Source: Rhodophyticola sp017644125 (GTDB taxonomy: Bacteria > Pseudomonadota > Alphaproteobacteria > Rhodobacterales > Rhodobacteraceae). From it: 64,000 nt of DNA. The stretch's first letter is position 1. Each line of letters begins with the position of its first letter. Shown here piece after piece: positions 43,600-51,588 of the stretch. The notes beneath the pieces are model-generated. The model was not told the origin of the DNA and searched no databases. It saw only the letters and a list, made by a program, of their open reading frames with translations. The stretch is from NCBI RefSeq assembly GCF_042140125.1, contig NZ_CP159473.1; one strand, 5' to 3'. The translations under genes and the position numbers were made by a program.

Positions 43600-44403
43600 T
43601 CAAGTCCCGCGATCCTGCCCCTGCCGCATATAGCGTTCCAGCCGCCGCAGCCCCATCGACAGCGTGATGGTCATCGTCAGGTAGATCAGCGCCACAACGT
43701 TGTAGGTTTCGAAATAGCGGAAATTGCTGGCCGCGGTGACCTTGCCCAGTTGCGTGATGTCCAGCACGCCCAGAACCGAGACAAGGCTGGAATCCTTCAC
43801 CATGGCGACGAAGTCGTTGCCAAGCGGCGGCAGGATCGTGCGGATCGCCTGCGGAAAGATGATGAAGCGGAAGCGCAGCCAACGGCCCATGCCCAAGGCT
43901 TCGGCGGCTTCGATCTGGCCACGGTCCACCGATTGCAGACCGGCGCGGAACACCTCGGCGATGAAAGCGGAATAACCGATGGCCAGCGCGATGATCGCGC
44001 GCCAGAGCAGCGGAAAATCACGGGTGCGGATCGCTTCGACCCCCACCAGTTCGGCCACCCAGTTATACGACGCCACCAGCGCGGGCGCGAAGACGAAGGC
44101 CACATAGAGCAGCAGGACGATGATCGGGATGCCGCGAATGATCTCCACATAGAACCGCGCCATCTGGCGCAGGATCAGGCTCCGCGACAGGCTGGCGATC
44201 GCCAGCAGCATTCCCATCGACGCAGCCATGGCAAACCCGACCAGCGTGACGAAAATCGTGATCAGGATACCCTGACGCAGCGTGTCAAGGACTTGCAGAT
44301 AGACCGCATCGGTCAGCACCTGCCACAGCGCATAGATCCCGAGACCCACGATCGCCACCAGCCACCAGGGGAAATCGCGATCCGGCGGCGCAGACGGCAT
44401 CAT
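43600..44403 (-). CDS. Polar amino-acid ABC transporter permease
   Basis: A 267-residue permease of the HisMQ type with five or six helices. The permease loop is AEALGMGRWLRFRFIIFPQAIRTILPPLGNDFVAMVKDSSLVS, the EAA-type signature; ARFYVEIIRGIPIIVLLLYV precedes it. It follows a periplasmic binding-protein gene after 60 bases. No second permease and no ATPase gene lie nearby, so the complex must use an ATPase coded elsewhere, or the two permease chains are identical. Confidence 0.92.
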   Translation of the reverse strand: MMPSAPPDRDFPWWLVAIVGLGIYALWQVLTDAVYLQVLDTLRQGILITIFVTLVGFAMAASMGMLLAIASLSRSLILRQMARFYVEIIRGIPIIVLLLYVAFVFAPALVASYNWVAELVGVEAIRTRDFPLLWRAIIALAIGYSAFIAEVFRAGLQSVDRGQIEAAEALGMGRWLRFRFIIFPQAIRTILPPLGNDFVAMVKDSSLVSVLGVLDITQLGKVTAASNFRYFETYNVVALIYLTMTITLSMGLRRLERYMRQGQDRGT

Positions 44404-44463
44404 GTGCGGGACGGGCCCCGGCCCGAACGGGCCAGGGCGGAAAATCGCGGCATCGGGAACGCC

Positions 44464-45252
44464 TTACTGGCCGAGCGAGTATTCTACGAACCAGCGCTGG
44501 TTGAGCATGTCCAGCGTCCCGTCGGCCCGCATCGAGGCGATGGCCGCATTGATCGGCGCCACCAGATCGGAGCCGTTGGGGAAGATGAAGCCGAACTCTT
44601 CGGTGCCAAGCGGCTCGCCCACCATTTTCAGCCGCTCGGGATTGGCGTTGACATAGGCCTCGCCGCCGGCGCTGTCGCTCAGCACCATGTCCACATCATC
44701 GCTGAGCAGGGCCTGAACCGCCGCCGGGATGGTTTCCAGAAGCACGATCCGCGGATTGGCTTCATTGCCGTCCAGCACTTCGTAAACCCCCACGTAGAAG
44801 GGGGTAATCCCGGCCTGCGTGCCAAGCAGCAGGTCGTCATCGGCGGCGAATTCCTCGGCGGTGGCGAACCGGTCCTCGTTGGCGCGGACCAGCATCCGCA
44901 TCTGGCTGACCATGTAAGGGTCCGAGAAATCCACCAGTTCGTCCCGGTCCTCCCGGATGGTGATGCCCGTCATGCCGATATCGTACTGGGCCTCGGACAC
45001 CGCCGGGATCATCGCGTCCCAGCTGATGTTCTCGTAGACGACATTGATGTTCAACCGCTCGGCGATGATCTCCATCGCGTCATACTCCCAGCCGATCGCC
45101 TCCCCCGACGCGGGATCGACGAATTGCAGCGGCGGATAGGCGTTTTCGGTCACCACCACCACCTCGCGCCCGTCAAGATCCGGCAGATCCTGGGCAGCGG
45201 CAATCGTGGCGGTGGCGGCCAGAAGGGCCGTGGCGGCAAGCAGATGTTTCAT
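44464..45252 (-). CDS. Amino-acid ABC transporter substrate-binding protein
   Basis: A 262-residue family 3 solute-binding protein with signal peptide (about residues 1-21, cleavage near AAA-QD). The mature part has VVVTENAYPPLQFVD, GWEYDAMEIIAERL and DIGMTGITIREDRDELVDFSDPYM, which give the amino-acid cleft. Polar amino acids are the usual ligands; which one is not visible. It is first in a pair with the permease. Confidence 0.92.
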   Translation of the reverse strand: MKHLLAATALLAATATIAAAQDLPDLDGREVVVVTENAYPPLQFVDPASGEAIGWEYDAMEIIAERLNINVVYENISWDAMIPAVSEAQYDIGMTGITIREDRDELVDFSDPYMVSQMRMLVRANEDRFATAEEFAADDDLLLGTQAGITPFYVGVYEVLDGNEANPRIVLLETIPAAVQALLSDDVDMVLSDSAGGEAYVNANPERLKMVGEPLGTEEFGFIFPNGSDLVAPINAAIASMRADGTLDMLNQRWFVEYSLGQ

Positions 45253-45326
45253 GGGGTCAGGTACTCCCTGTTGGTTATGGCGGTTGAGTATGGCGAGCCG
45301 CAGGACAAGGGCAAGGGGCGGCGCGG

Positions 45327-46382
45327 TCAGTCCTGCCCGCAAACCATGCAATCTGCCCTCCGTTTCAGCGAAATGATCCGCGTCTCGGCGTGAAACGCAT
45401 CGTAAATCAGCATCCTTCCCCGCAGGCCGTCGCCCGCACCGGTGATCTCCTTGACCGCCTCCAGCGCCATCATCGCGCCGATCACGCCCGGCAGCGCCCC
45501 GATCACGCCGGTCTCGGCGCAGGTCGCAGACAGGCCCGGGGCCGGCGCCTGCGGGAAGATGCAGGCGAAACAGGGCGCGCCGCCCGCGGGATCGTAAAGC
45601 GTCACCTGCCCCTCCCATGCGGAGATCGCGCCGGCCATCACCGGCCGTCCGCTGGCCTGCGCGGCGGCGTTGATCAGGGCCCGGGTCGCATAGCTGTCGG
45701 TCCCGTCCAGTATCAGATCGTATTCGGCGAAAAGCTCTTCCGCGATCTCGGCGCTCAGCGCCCGATTATAGGGCTTCACCGCGACGAACGGGTTCAGCGC
45801 CTTCATCGCGATCTCGGCGGAAAAGACCTTGGGCATCTCCTGACGCTGATCGGTGTGGATCACCTGCCGCTGGAGATTTGACAGATCCACCACATCGCCG
45901 TCGATCACGCCGATGGTTCCGACCCCGGCCGCCGCAAGATAAAGCAGCGCGGGTGAGCCAAGCCCGCCGGCCCCCACGACCAGCACCCGCGCCTCCTTCA
46001 GCGCGCGCTGCCCGCGCCCGCCGATATCGGGCAGGGTGATGTGGCGGGTATAGCGCTCCAACTCATCGCCCGAAAATGGCCCTCCATGACTGGCCGTGGC
46101 CACCCCGTCCACACGCTGCTCCGCCGCTCTGGCCCGGTTGCGCACCTGGCCCAGGGCCGCCCGATAGGCCAGAACCAGCACCACCATGCCGCCAAGGATC
46201 AGCCACAGCGCGGGCGAGCTTCCGGTGGCTTCGCGCAGCGGATGCCCGTCGGGCAGGGCGACCTGCACCGCCAGAACCGCCACATAGAGCAGCCCCAGCA
46301 TGTAGAACCGCGCCTGACGCGGCGCGCCCATCAGCGCGCCGATACCCCAGATCACGCCCGCAAGGCCCAGAACGAACAGCAT
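45327..46382 (-). CDS. Membrane-anchored ThiF/MoeB-type E1-like adenylyltransferase
   Basis: A 351-residue protein. Residues 1-80 hold two or three hydrophobic helices and are not part of the enzyme family. The rest is a complete E1-like domain: ERYTRHITLPDIGGRGQ, GAGGLGSPALLYLAAAG (nucleotide site, about residues 137-153), DVVDLSNLQRQ, DGTDSYATRALIN, the CFAC and CMVC zinc pairs. Such proteins adenylate a ubiquitin-like sulfur carrier (MoaD/ThiS). There is no C-terminal rhodanese domain. It shares one base with the dut stop, so it is in the coaBC-dut unit. Partner unknown. Confidence 0.87.
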   Translation of the reverse strand: MLFVLGLAGVIWGIGALMGAPRQARFYMLGLLYVAVLAVQVALPDGHPLREATGSSPALWLILGGMVVLVLAYRAALGQVRNRARAAEQRVDGVATASHGGPFSGDELERYTRHITLPDIGGRGQRALKEARVLVVGAGGLGSPALLYLAAAGVGTIGVIDGDVVDLSNLQRQVIHTDQRQEMPKVFSAEIAMKALNPFVAVKPYNRALSAEIAEELFAEYDLILDGTDSYATRALINAAAQASGRPVMAGAISAWEGQVTLYDPAGGAPCFACIFPQAPAPGLSATCAETGVIGALPGVIGAMMALEAVKEITGAGDGLRGRMLIYDAFHAETRIISLKRRADCMVCGQD

Positions 46383-46849
46383 CAGCCAACCCCTGTGGAA
46401 CCGAAACCGCCCGCGCCCCGCACGGTATCCTCCAGCCGGTCGACGACGCGGAACTTCGCCTGCACCACCGGCGCCACGACGGCCTGCGCGATCCGGTCGC
46501 CATGGGCGATGTGATAGGCCTCGACGCCGAAATTCACCAACAGCACCCCCAGGGGGCCGCGATAGTCGCTGTCGATTGTGCCGGGTGTGTTGGGCAAGGT
46601 GATCCCGAGCCTGAGCGCCAGCCCCGAGCGCGGCCTGATCTGCATCTCGAACCCATCCGGCACCGCCACGCGCAGGCCCGTGGGCACGATCCGCCGCTCC
46701 ATCGGGCGCAGGGTCAGGCCCGCCGCCCGCTCCTCCGGTGCGAAATTCGCCCGCAGATCGGCACCCGCCGCGCCGCCCGTGGCATACTCCGGCAGCGCCA
46801 CCCCCGGATCGGCCCAGTCTTCCCGCATCACCCGCACATCAATGCTCAT
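46382..46849 (-). CDS. dut: dUTP diphosphatase
   Basis: A 155-residue trimeric dUTPase, which hydrolyses dUTP to dUMP. The five motifs are present: GAAGADLRAN, PRSGLALRLGI, NTPGTIDSDYRG, GDRIAQAVV and the P-loop-like RGAGGFGSTG at the C-terminus. It follows coaBC by 51 bases, the common alphaproteobacterial order coaBC-dut, and is joined to the ThiF/MoeB-like gene. Confidence 0.95.
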   Translation of the reverse strand: MSIDVRVMREDWADPGVALPEYATGGAAGADLRANFAPEERAAGLTLRPMERRIVPTGLRVAVPDGFEMQIRPRSGLALRLGITLPNTPGTIDSDYRGPLGVLLVNFGVEAYHIAHGDRIAQAVVAPVVQAKFRVVDRLEDTVRGAGGFGSTGVG

Positions 46850-46900
46850 CGCCGCCAGCTTCTCTGCTTCAAAAAATCCCCGCCGGAGGCTCCGGCGCCC

Positions 46901-48100
46901 TCAACCGGTGCCGAGTTCCGCCGCGATCCGTGCGGCGAGCCGCCGGGCGACCTCCCCCTTGGCCATCCGCGGCCAGTCGTCGACGCCGGTTGCGGTCACC
47001 AGATGCACGGCGTTTTCCGCCCCGCCCATGATCCCGGTTTCGGGCGAGACATCGTTGGCCACGATCCAGTCGCATCCCTTGCGGTCCAGCTTGGCGCGCG
47101 CATGGGCCACCACATCCTCGGTCTCGGCGGCGAAGCCCACCACCAGCGCGGGCCGGCCCGCGCCCATTTTCGCCACGTCGGCCAGGATATCCGGATTCTC
47201 CGCGAAGGCCAGAACCGGCAGCCCGCCGGCGCCTTTCTTCATCTTCTCGGCCGCGGCGTTTTCCACCCGCCAGTCGGCCACCGCCGCAGCGAAGACCGCC
47301 ACATCCGCGGGATGCGCCGCCGCCACCGCCTCGGCCATCTCGCGTGCGGTCTCGACCCGCGTCACCGCCACGCCCTCGGGCGGCGGCACCGTTGCGGGGC
47401 CGGTCACGAATGTCACCCGCGCGCCCAGATCCCGCAGCGCGGCGGCAATGGCCGCGCCCTGCGCACCCGACGACCGGTTGGCAATGTATCGAACCGGGTC
47501 GATCGGCTCGTGGGTTGGCCCCGAGGTCACGATCGCATGGCGGCCCGTCAGCGGCCCGTCGCCCAGTGCCGCGCCGATCGCGGCGACGATATCGGGCACC
47601 TCGGCCATACGCCCGGGCCCGTATTCGCCACAGGCCATGTTGCCCTCGTCCGGCCCCACCACATGCACGCCGTCACCCCGCAGCACGACCAGGTTCCGCT
47701 GCGTCGCGGGATGCTCCCACATCCGGACATTCATCGCGGGCGCGATCAGCACACGCTTGTCCGTCGCCATCAGCAGGGTGGAGGCCAGATCGTTGGCGTG
47801 CCCGCCCGCCATCTTGGCCATCAGATCCGCGGTGGCGGGCGCCACCACCACCAGATCGGCGGCGCGGCTCAGCTCGATATGGCCCATCTCGGCCTCATCC
47901 GTCAGATCGAACAGATCCCGGTAGACCTTCTGCGCAGCCAGGGCCGACGCGCTGAGCGGGGTCACGAATTCCTCGCCTGCCTTCGTCAGTACGGGCACCA
48001 CGCTGGCGCCCTGGTCCCGCAAGCGCCGGATCAGATCCAACGCCTTGAACGCGGCGATTCCACCCCCGATGATGAGCAAGATTCGTTTTCCGGTCAGCAT
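46901..48100 (-). CDS. coaBC: Bifunctional phosphopantothenoylcysteine decarboxylase/synthetase
   Basis: A 399-residue enzyme making 4'-phosphopantetheine for coenzyme A. The N-terminal flavin decarboxylase (CoaC) opens RILLIIGGGIAAFKALDLIRRL and has APAMNVRMWEHP (about residues 118-129). The CoaB synthetase follows with TSGPTHEPIDPVRYIANRSSG, which opens the domain, and LVVGFAAETED. ATG 48100 fits the family; an extension to 48256 in the same frame crosses the next gene's promoter and was rejected. Confidence 0.95.
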   Translation of the reverse strand: MLTGKRILLIIGGGIAAFKALDLIRRLRDQGASVVPVLTKAGEEFVTPLSASALAAQKVYRDLFDLTDEAEMGHIELSRAADLVVVAPATADLMAKMAGGHANDLASTLLMATDKRVLIAPAMNVRMWEHPATQRNLVVLRGDGVHVVGPDEGNMACGEYGPGRMAEVPDIVAAIGAALGDGPLTGRHAIVTSGPTHEPIDPVRYIANRSSGAQGAAIAAALRDLGARVTFVTGPATVPPPEGVAVTRVETAREMAEAVAAAHPADVAVFAAAVADWRVENAAAEKMKKGAGGLPVLAFAENPDILADVAKMGAGRPALVVGFAAETEDVVAHARAKLDRKGCDWIVANDVSPETGIMGGAENAVHLVTATGVDDWPRMAKGEVARRLAARIAAELGTG

Positions 48101-48163
48101 GGCGGCCCTCTTCTCAGGTCTCCTGCTCCGGTGTAGGCGCACCCTAGCTTGGACACAACTGCA

Positions 48164-48634
48164 ATGACCCCTCGCGTGATCCGCGAAACCAGCCACCTGC
48201 CCGCGCCGCCGGATCTTGTCTGGGATCTGCTGCAGCGGACCGATACGCTGATCCATATCACCGAAGGCTGGTTGAGCTTTCGCCCGCTCGATCTGCCAGA
48301 CTGGCCCGATACCTGGAAGGAAGGCGCCTATCGCGCCGCACTATCCGGACCCTTCGGCATCCCGCTCGGCCTGCAGATCCTCCGCGTCAGCTTCCCGCCG
48401 CCCAGGGGCGACATCAGGTTCATACGTGATCGGGGCGAGGGGCAGATGGTCCGCCTTTGGGATCATCTGATCAGTCTGAGACCGGAGGGAAGCGGTACGT
48501 GCTATGCAGATGAAGTGGCTGTAGAGGCCGGCTGGAGAACACCGTTTGTGGCCGCCTTCGCCCGCGCCTTCTATCGGCGCCGGCAAAGACGGCTCAAAGC
48601 ATTGGTTGAACGCTCATATCGGGAGGACAAATAG
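48164..48634 (+). CDS. SRPBCC-family protein (ligand-binding fold)
   Basis: A 156-residue START/Bet-v1-like protein: RETSHLPAPPDLVWDLLQRTDTLIHITEGW, then a variable strand region and a basic C-terminal helix, FARAFYRRRQRRLKALVERS. It is more distant from the two SRPBCC proteins at 14.8-15.7 kb and is closest to cell-surface-binding or cyclase/dehydrase-like members of the fold. ATG 48164 was chosen; a TTG at 48149 is the only alternative. It stands alone, divergent from coaBC. Function unknown. Confidence 0.72.
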   Translation: MTPRVIRETSHLPAPPDLVWDLLQRTDTLIHITEGWLSFRPLDLPDWPDTWKEGAYRAALSGPFGIPLGLQILRVSFPPPRGDIRFIRDRGEGQMVRLWDHLISLRPEGSGTCYADEVAVEAGWRTPFVAAFARAFYRRRQRRLKALVERSYREDK

Positions 48635-48681
48635 AGCTGCCACAAACAGCCCTGCCAGCATTCCCAATGGTGCCTGAAATG

Positions 48682-49563
48682 CTACGCGGCGAAGAATGAC
48701 AACACCTCTTTCGACTGCGCTTCGAGGTTTTTACGCATCTTGCCGAAGGCGGCAGCCTCCAGCTGGCGAACCCGCTCCTTCGACAGGCCAAGCTCGTTGC
48801 CGAGGCTTTCCAGCGTCCGGGGATCGTCGCGCAGCTTGCGTTCGCGCACGATAAATCGTTCCCGGTCGTTCAGCGCGTTCATCGCGGTGATCAGCCAGGT
48901 GCGAAGCTGTTCGGTGTCGTGGGACTGCTCCACCAGTTCGGCGGCCTGTTCGCTGTCGTCTTCCAGCGCGTCGATCCATTCCCGGCCTTCGTCATCCACG
49001 GATTGGGTGGCATTCAGCGAATAGTCCGACCCGGCCAGGCGGCCTTCCATCATCTCCACATCGTGAAGCGGCACCCCCACCTCGGTCGCGATCATCTGGC
49101 GCAACTGATGCTTGTCCAGCCGCTCACCCGCGGCCATCGCCTCGCGCTCAAGGCGCGCCTGAACCCGGCGCATGTTGAAGAACAGCGATTTCTGGCTGCT
49201 GGTCGACCCGGTCCGAACCATGGACCAGTTGCGCATCACGTAATCCTGGATGCTCGCCTTGATCCACCAGACCGCATAGGTCGAAAACCGCACCCCCCGG
49301 TCGGGGTCGAACTTGTCGGCGGCCTTCATCAGGCCCAGCCCGGCTTCCTGGATCAGGTCGTTCATCGGGGCGCCGTAGCGTTTGAACTTCGCCGCCATCG
49401 AGATCGCCAGACGCATGTAGGCTGTTACCAGCCGGTGCAGCGCCGCCTCGTCGCGGTGGTCCCGCCAGGCATAGGCCAGACGCAACTCCGTTTCCGCATC
49501 CAGCAACTCGGCGCGCATGGCGCGACGCGAAAGCGACTGGTCTCCACCCATATCCAAAGCCAT
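48682..49563 (-). CDS. rpoH: RNA polymerase sigma-32 factor (RpoHII-like)
   Basis: A 293-residue sigma-70 family factor of the heat-shock class. MALDMGGDQSLSRRAMRAEL differs from the longer opening of RpoHI and matches the RpoHII group of Rhodobacterales. Region 2 is YMRLAISMAAKFKRYGAPMNDLIQEAGLGLM; the RpoH box SQKSLFFNMRR is at about residues 123-133; region 4 HTH is TLESLGNELGLSKERVRQLE (about 255-274). In Rhodobacter RpoHII acts in singlet-oxygen and oxidative stress under RpoE. An RpoE-like promoter lies upstream here, which fits. Confidence 0.9.
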   Translation of the reverse strand: MALDMGGDQSLSRRAMRAELLDAETELRLAYAWRDHRDEAALHRLVTAYMRLAISMAAKFKRYGAPMNDLIQEAGLGLMKAADKFDPDRGVRFSTYAVWWIKASIQDYVMRNWSMVRTGSTSSQKSLFFNMRRVQARLEREAMAAGERLDKHQLRQMIATEVGVPLHDVEMMEGRLAGSDYSLNATQSVDDEGREWIDALEDDSEQAAELVEQSHDTEQLRTWLITAMNALNDRERFIVRERKLRDDPRTLESLGNELGLSKERVRQLEAAAFGKMRKNLEAQSKEVLSFFAA

Positions 49564-49619
49564 AACTCACCCCCCGGTAAGTGTTTGATGTTGGACCGCG
49601 CTGATCGCGGTTCTATGAG

Positions 49620-49648
49620 GGATACGAAGCAATATGCCGTTTGGTTCA
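49620..49648 (-). promoter_or_regulatory. RpoE-like promoter of rpoH
   Basis: On the minus strand TGAACC (49648-49643) is followed after 18 bases by TATCC (49624-49620). This is near the TGATCC-N18-TAWR pattern described for Rhodobacter RpoE promoters, including that of rpoHII. The transcript would start about 50 bases before the rpoH ATG. Confidence 0.55.
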
Positions 49649-49665
49649 CTGTAAGGGACAAATAA

Positions 49666-50208
49666 TTGCGCCTACCCTCTCTCAGCCTCGTGATCGGCGG
49701 GGCATCCTCTGGCAAATCGGCCTTTGCCGAAAGGCTGGTCCACGCCGCAGGGCTGGCCAAGGTCTATCTCGCGACCGCGCAGGCCTTTGACGACGAGATG
49801 CGCAGCAAGATCGCGCTGCATCAGGCCCGCCGCGCCGGACAGGGCTGGCGCGTGATCGAAGCCCCGATCGAGGCGGCCCCGGCGCTGGCCGCCATGGGCC
49901 GCGAGGACATCGCGCTTGTCGATTGCGCGACCCTGTGGCTGACCAACATCATGCTGGCGGAGATGGACTGGGACCAACAGGCCACCGGCCTGATCGGGGC
50001 CATGACCGGGACCGCGGCGCCCGTGATCGTCGTCACCAACGAGGTCGGCCAGGGCATCGTGCCCGAAACCCGGCTCGGCAGGCGGTTTCTCACCGCGCAA
50101 GGCCTCCTGAACCAGCGCCTTGCCGCCAAGGCGGACCTCGTCGTGCAGATCACCGCCGGGCTGCCGCAGGTTCTGAAGGGCGCGCTGCCGGAGGGCGTGC
50201 CGCGATGA
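49666..50208 (+). CDS. cobU: Bifunctional adenosylcobinamide kinase/guanylyltransferase
   Basis: A 180-residue enzyme of the late cobalamin pathway (also named CobP): phosphorylates adenosylcobinamide and adds GMP. LSLVIGGASSGKSAFAERL is the P-loop (about residues 6-24); VYLATAQAFDDEMRSKIALHQARR and IALVDCATLWLTN, ending in IVVTNEVGQGIVPE, are typical. It probably starts at TTG, since AAGGGA lies 7 bases before it and the family begins there; a GTG at 49690 would remove the first eight residues. It overlaps the next gene by ATGA. Confidence 0.92.
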   Translation: MRLPSLSLVIGGASSGKSAFAERLVHAAGLAKVYLATAQAFDDEMRSKIALHQARRAGQGWRVIEAPIEAAPALAAMGREDIALVDCATLWLTNIMLAEMDWDQQATGLIGAMTGTAAPVIVVTNEVGQGIVPETRLGRRFLTAQGLLNQRLAAKADLVVQITAGLPQVLKGALPEGVPR

Positions 50209-50786
50209 TGACCCGCTGGTGGTGGGTGCGTCACGGCCCGACCCATGAAAAGGCCATGGTCGGCTGGCGCGATGTTCCCGCCGATCTTTCCGACGACGAC
50301 CGGATCGCCCGCCTCCACGCATTCCTTCCGGAACCGGCGGTGCTGGTCTCCTCCGACCTGATCCGCGCCACCGCGACCGCCGACAGGCTGGAGGCGAACC
50401 GCCTGCGGCTCCCCCATGAACCGGATCTGCGGGAGTTCAATTTCGGCGCCTGGGACGGGCTGGGCTTTCCCGACATCATGGACCGCGAGCCGGAACTGAG
50501 CCGCCGGTTCTGGGAAATGCCGGGGGATGTCGCCCCGCCCGATGGCGAAAGCTGGCATCAGGTCGCCGCCCGCGTCGATCCGGTGGTGAGCCGCCTCACG
50601 CGGCACCATGCGGGACGGGATATCGTCGCCGTGGCCCATATCGGCGTGATCATGACCCAGATCGGCCGCGCCGCCGGTCTGCCGCCCGCGCAGGCCATCG
50701 GCCACCGGATCGACCCTCTTTCGGTCACCTGCCTGCAACACGGGCCCGAAGGCTGGTCGGTGGAGCGGATCAATCACACACCCTGA
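50205..50786 (+). CDS. Histidine phosphatase-family protein (CobC-like)
   Basis: A 193-residue phosphoglycerate-mutase-like phosphatase. WWWVRHGPTHE carries the catalytic RHG, SSDLIRATATADRL and LREFNFGAWDGLGF follow, and AHIGVIMTQIGR holds the second His. Translational coupling to cobU (ATGA) makes alpha-ribazole-5-phosphate phosphatase, the CobC step in cobalamin assembly, the most likely role; by sequence alone it could be a general phosphatase. Confidence 0.83.
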   Translation: MMTRWWWVRHGPTHEKAMVGWRDVPADLSDDDRIARLHAFLPEPAVLVSSDLIRATATADRLEANRLRLPHEPDLREFNFGAWDGLGFPDIMDREPELSRRFWEMPGDVAPPDGESWHQVAARVDPVVSRLTRHHAGRDIVAVAHIGVIMTQIGRAAGLPPAQAIGHRIDPLSVTCLQHGPEGWSVERINHTP

Positions 50787-50844
50787 TGGGCCCGATCAGG
50801 AATTGCCGTTTGACCGGTCGGGCGCCCGCCGTCTCAATATCCGC

Positions 50845-51525
50845 ATGACTTATGCTCTTCTCATCGCCGATCGATCCTATTCCAGCTGGTCGCTGCGCGG
50901 CTGGCTGCCCTTCGCCGCCTTTGACATCCCCGTCGAGGTGTCGGTCACCCGCCTTTATGACGAGCGCTTCGCCCGCGACGTCGCCGCCTTTGCGCCGGGC
51001 CGCACTGTCCCCGTCGTTCGCACCCCCGATGGCGGGCTTCTGACCGAAAGCATCGCAATCGCCTGGCATCTGGCCGAAGCGTTTCCGGATCGCGGGCTTC
51101 TTCCCGCCGAACCCGTGGCGCGCGCCCGAGCCATCAGCCTCGTTTCCGAAATGCATGCCGGGTTCGCAGCGCTTCGCGGGGCGTGTCCGATGAACCTGCG
51201 CACTGCGTGGGGCGGGTTCGAGGTGTCGGATGCCGTCCGGTCCGACCTCGCGCGGCTGGAGTTGATCTGGCGCCTGGCGCTGGAGGCGCATGGCGGCCCG
51301 TGGCTGTGCGGCGCCTATTCGCTGGCCGATGTGTTCTTTGCCCCGGTCGCAACCCGGATCGCCACCTACGGCCTGCCCGCTTCCGACATGGCACAGGCCT
51401 ATGTCGCCAGACAGCTCGACCATCCGGCCTTTCGCGCGTGGTATGAGGCCGGCCTGTCTGACGGCCCCGAGCAGCCGAATTACGACATGGATCTGACGCG
51501 GCGCCCGTTTCCCCTGCCCAGGTGA
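50845..51525 (+). CDS. Glutathione S-transferase
   Basis: A 226-residue GST. The N-terminal thioredoxin fold is LLIADRSYSSWSLRGWLPF with a Ser-rich active-site loop (about residues 8-16), and GRTVPVVRTPDGGLLTESIAIAWHLAE gives the glutathione-binding ES motif. The C-terminal helical domain contains GPWLCGAYSLADVFFAPVATRI. It is 58 bases after the phosphatase and may be separately expressed. Electrophile unknown. Confidence 0.9.
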   Translation: MTYALLIADRSYSSWSLRGWLPFAAFDIPVEVSVTRLYDERFARDVAAFAPGRTVPVVRTPDGGLLTESIAIAWHLAEAFPDRGLLPAEPVARARAISLVSEMHAGFAALRGACPMNLRTAWGGFEVSDAVRSDLARLELIWRLALEAHGGPWLCGAYSLADVFFAPVATRIATYGLPASDMAQAYVARQLDHPAFRAWYEAGLSDGPEQPNYDMDLTRRPFPLPR

Positions 51526-51588
51526 CGGGCGCTGCGCAGACCAGCGGGTGTTAACGCTTTCCTAACCTCCGGATCGTAGCGGTTAACC

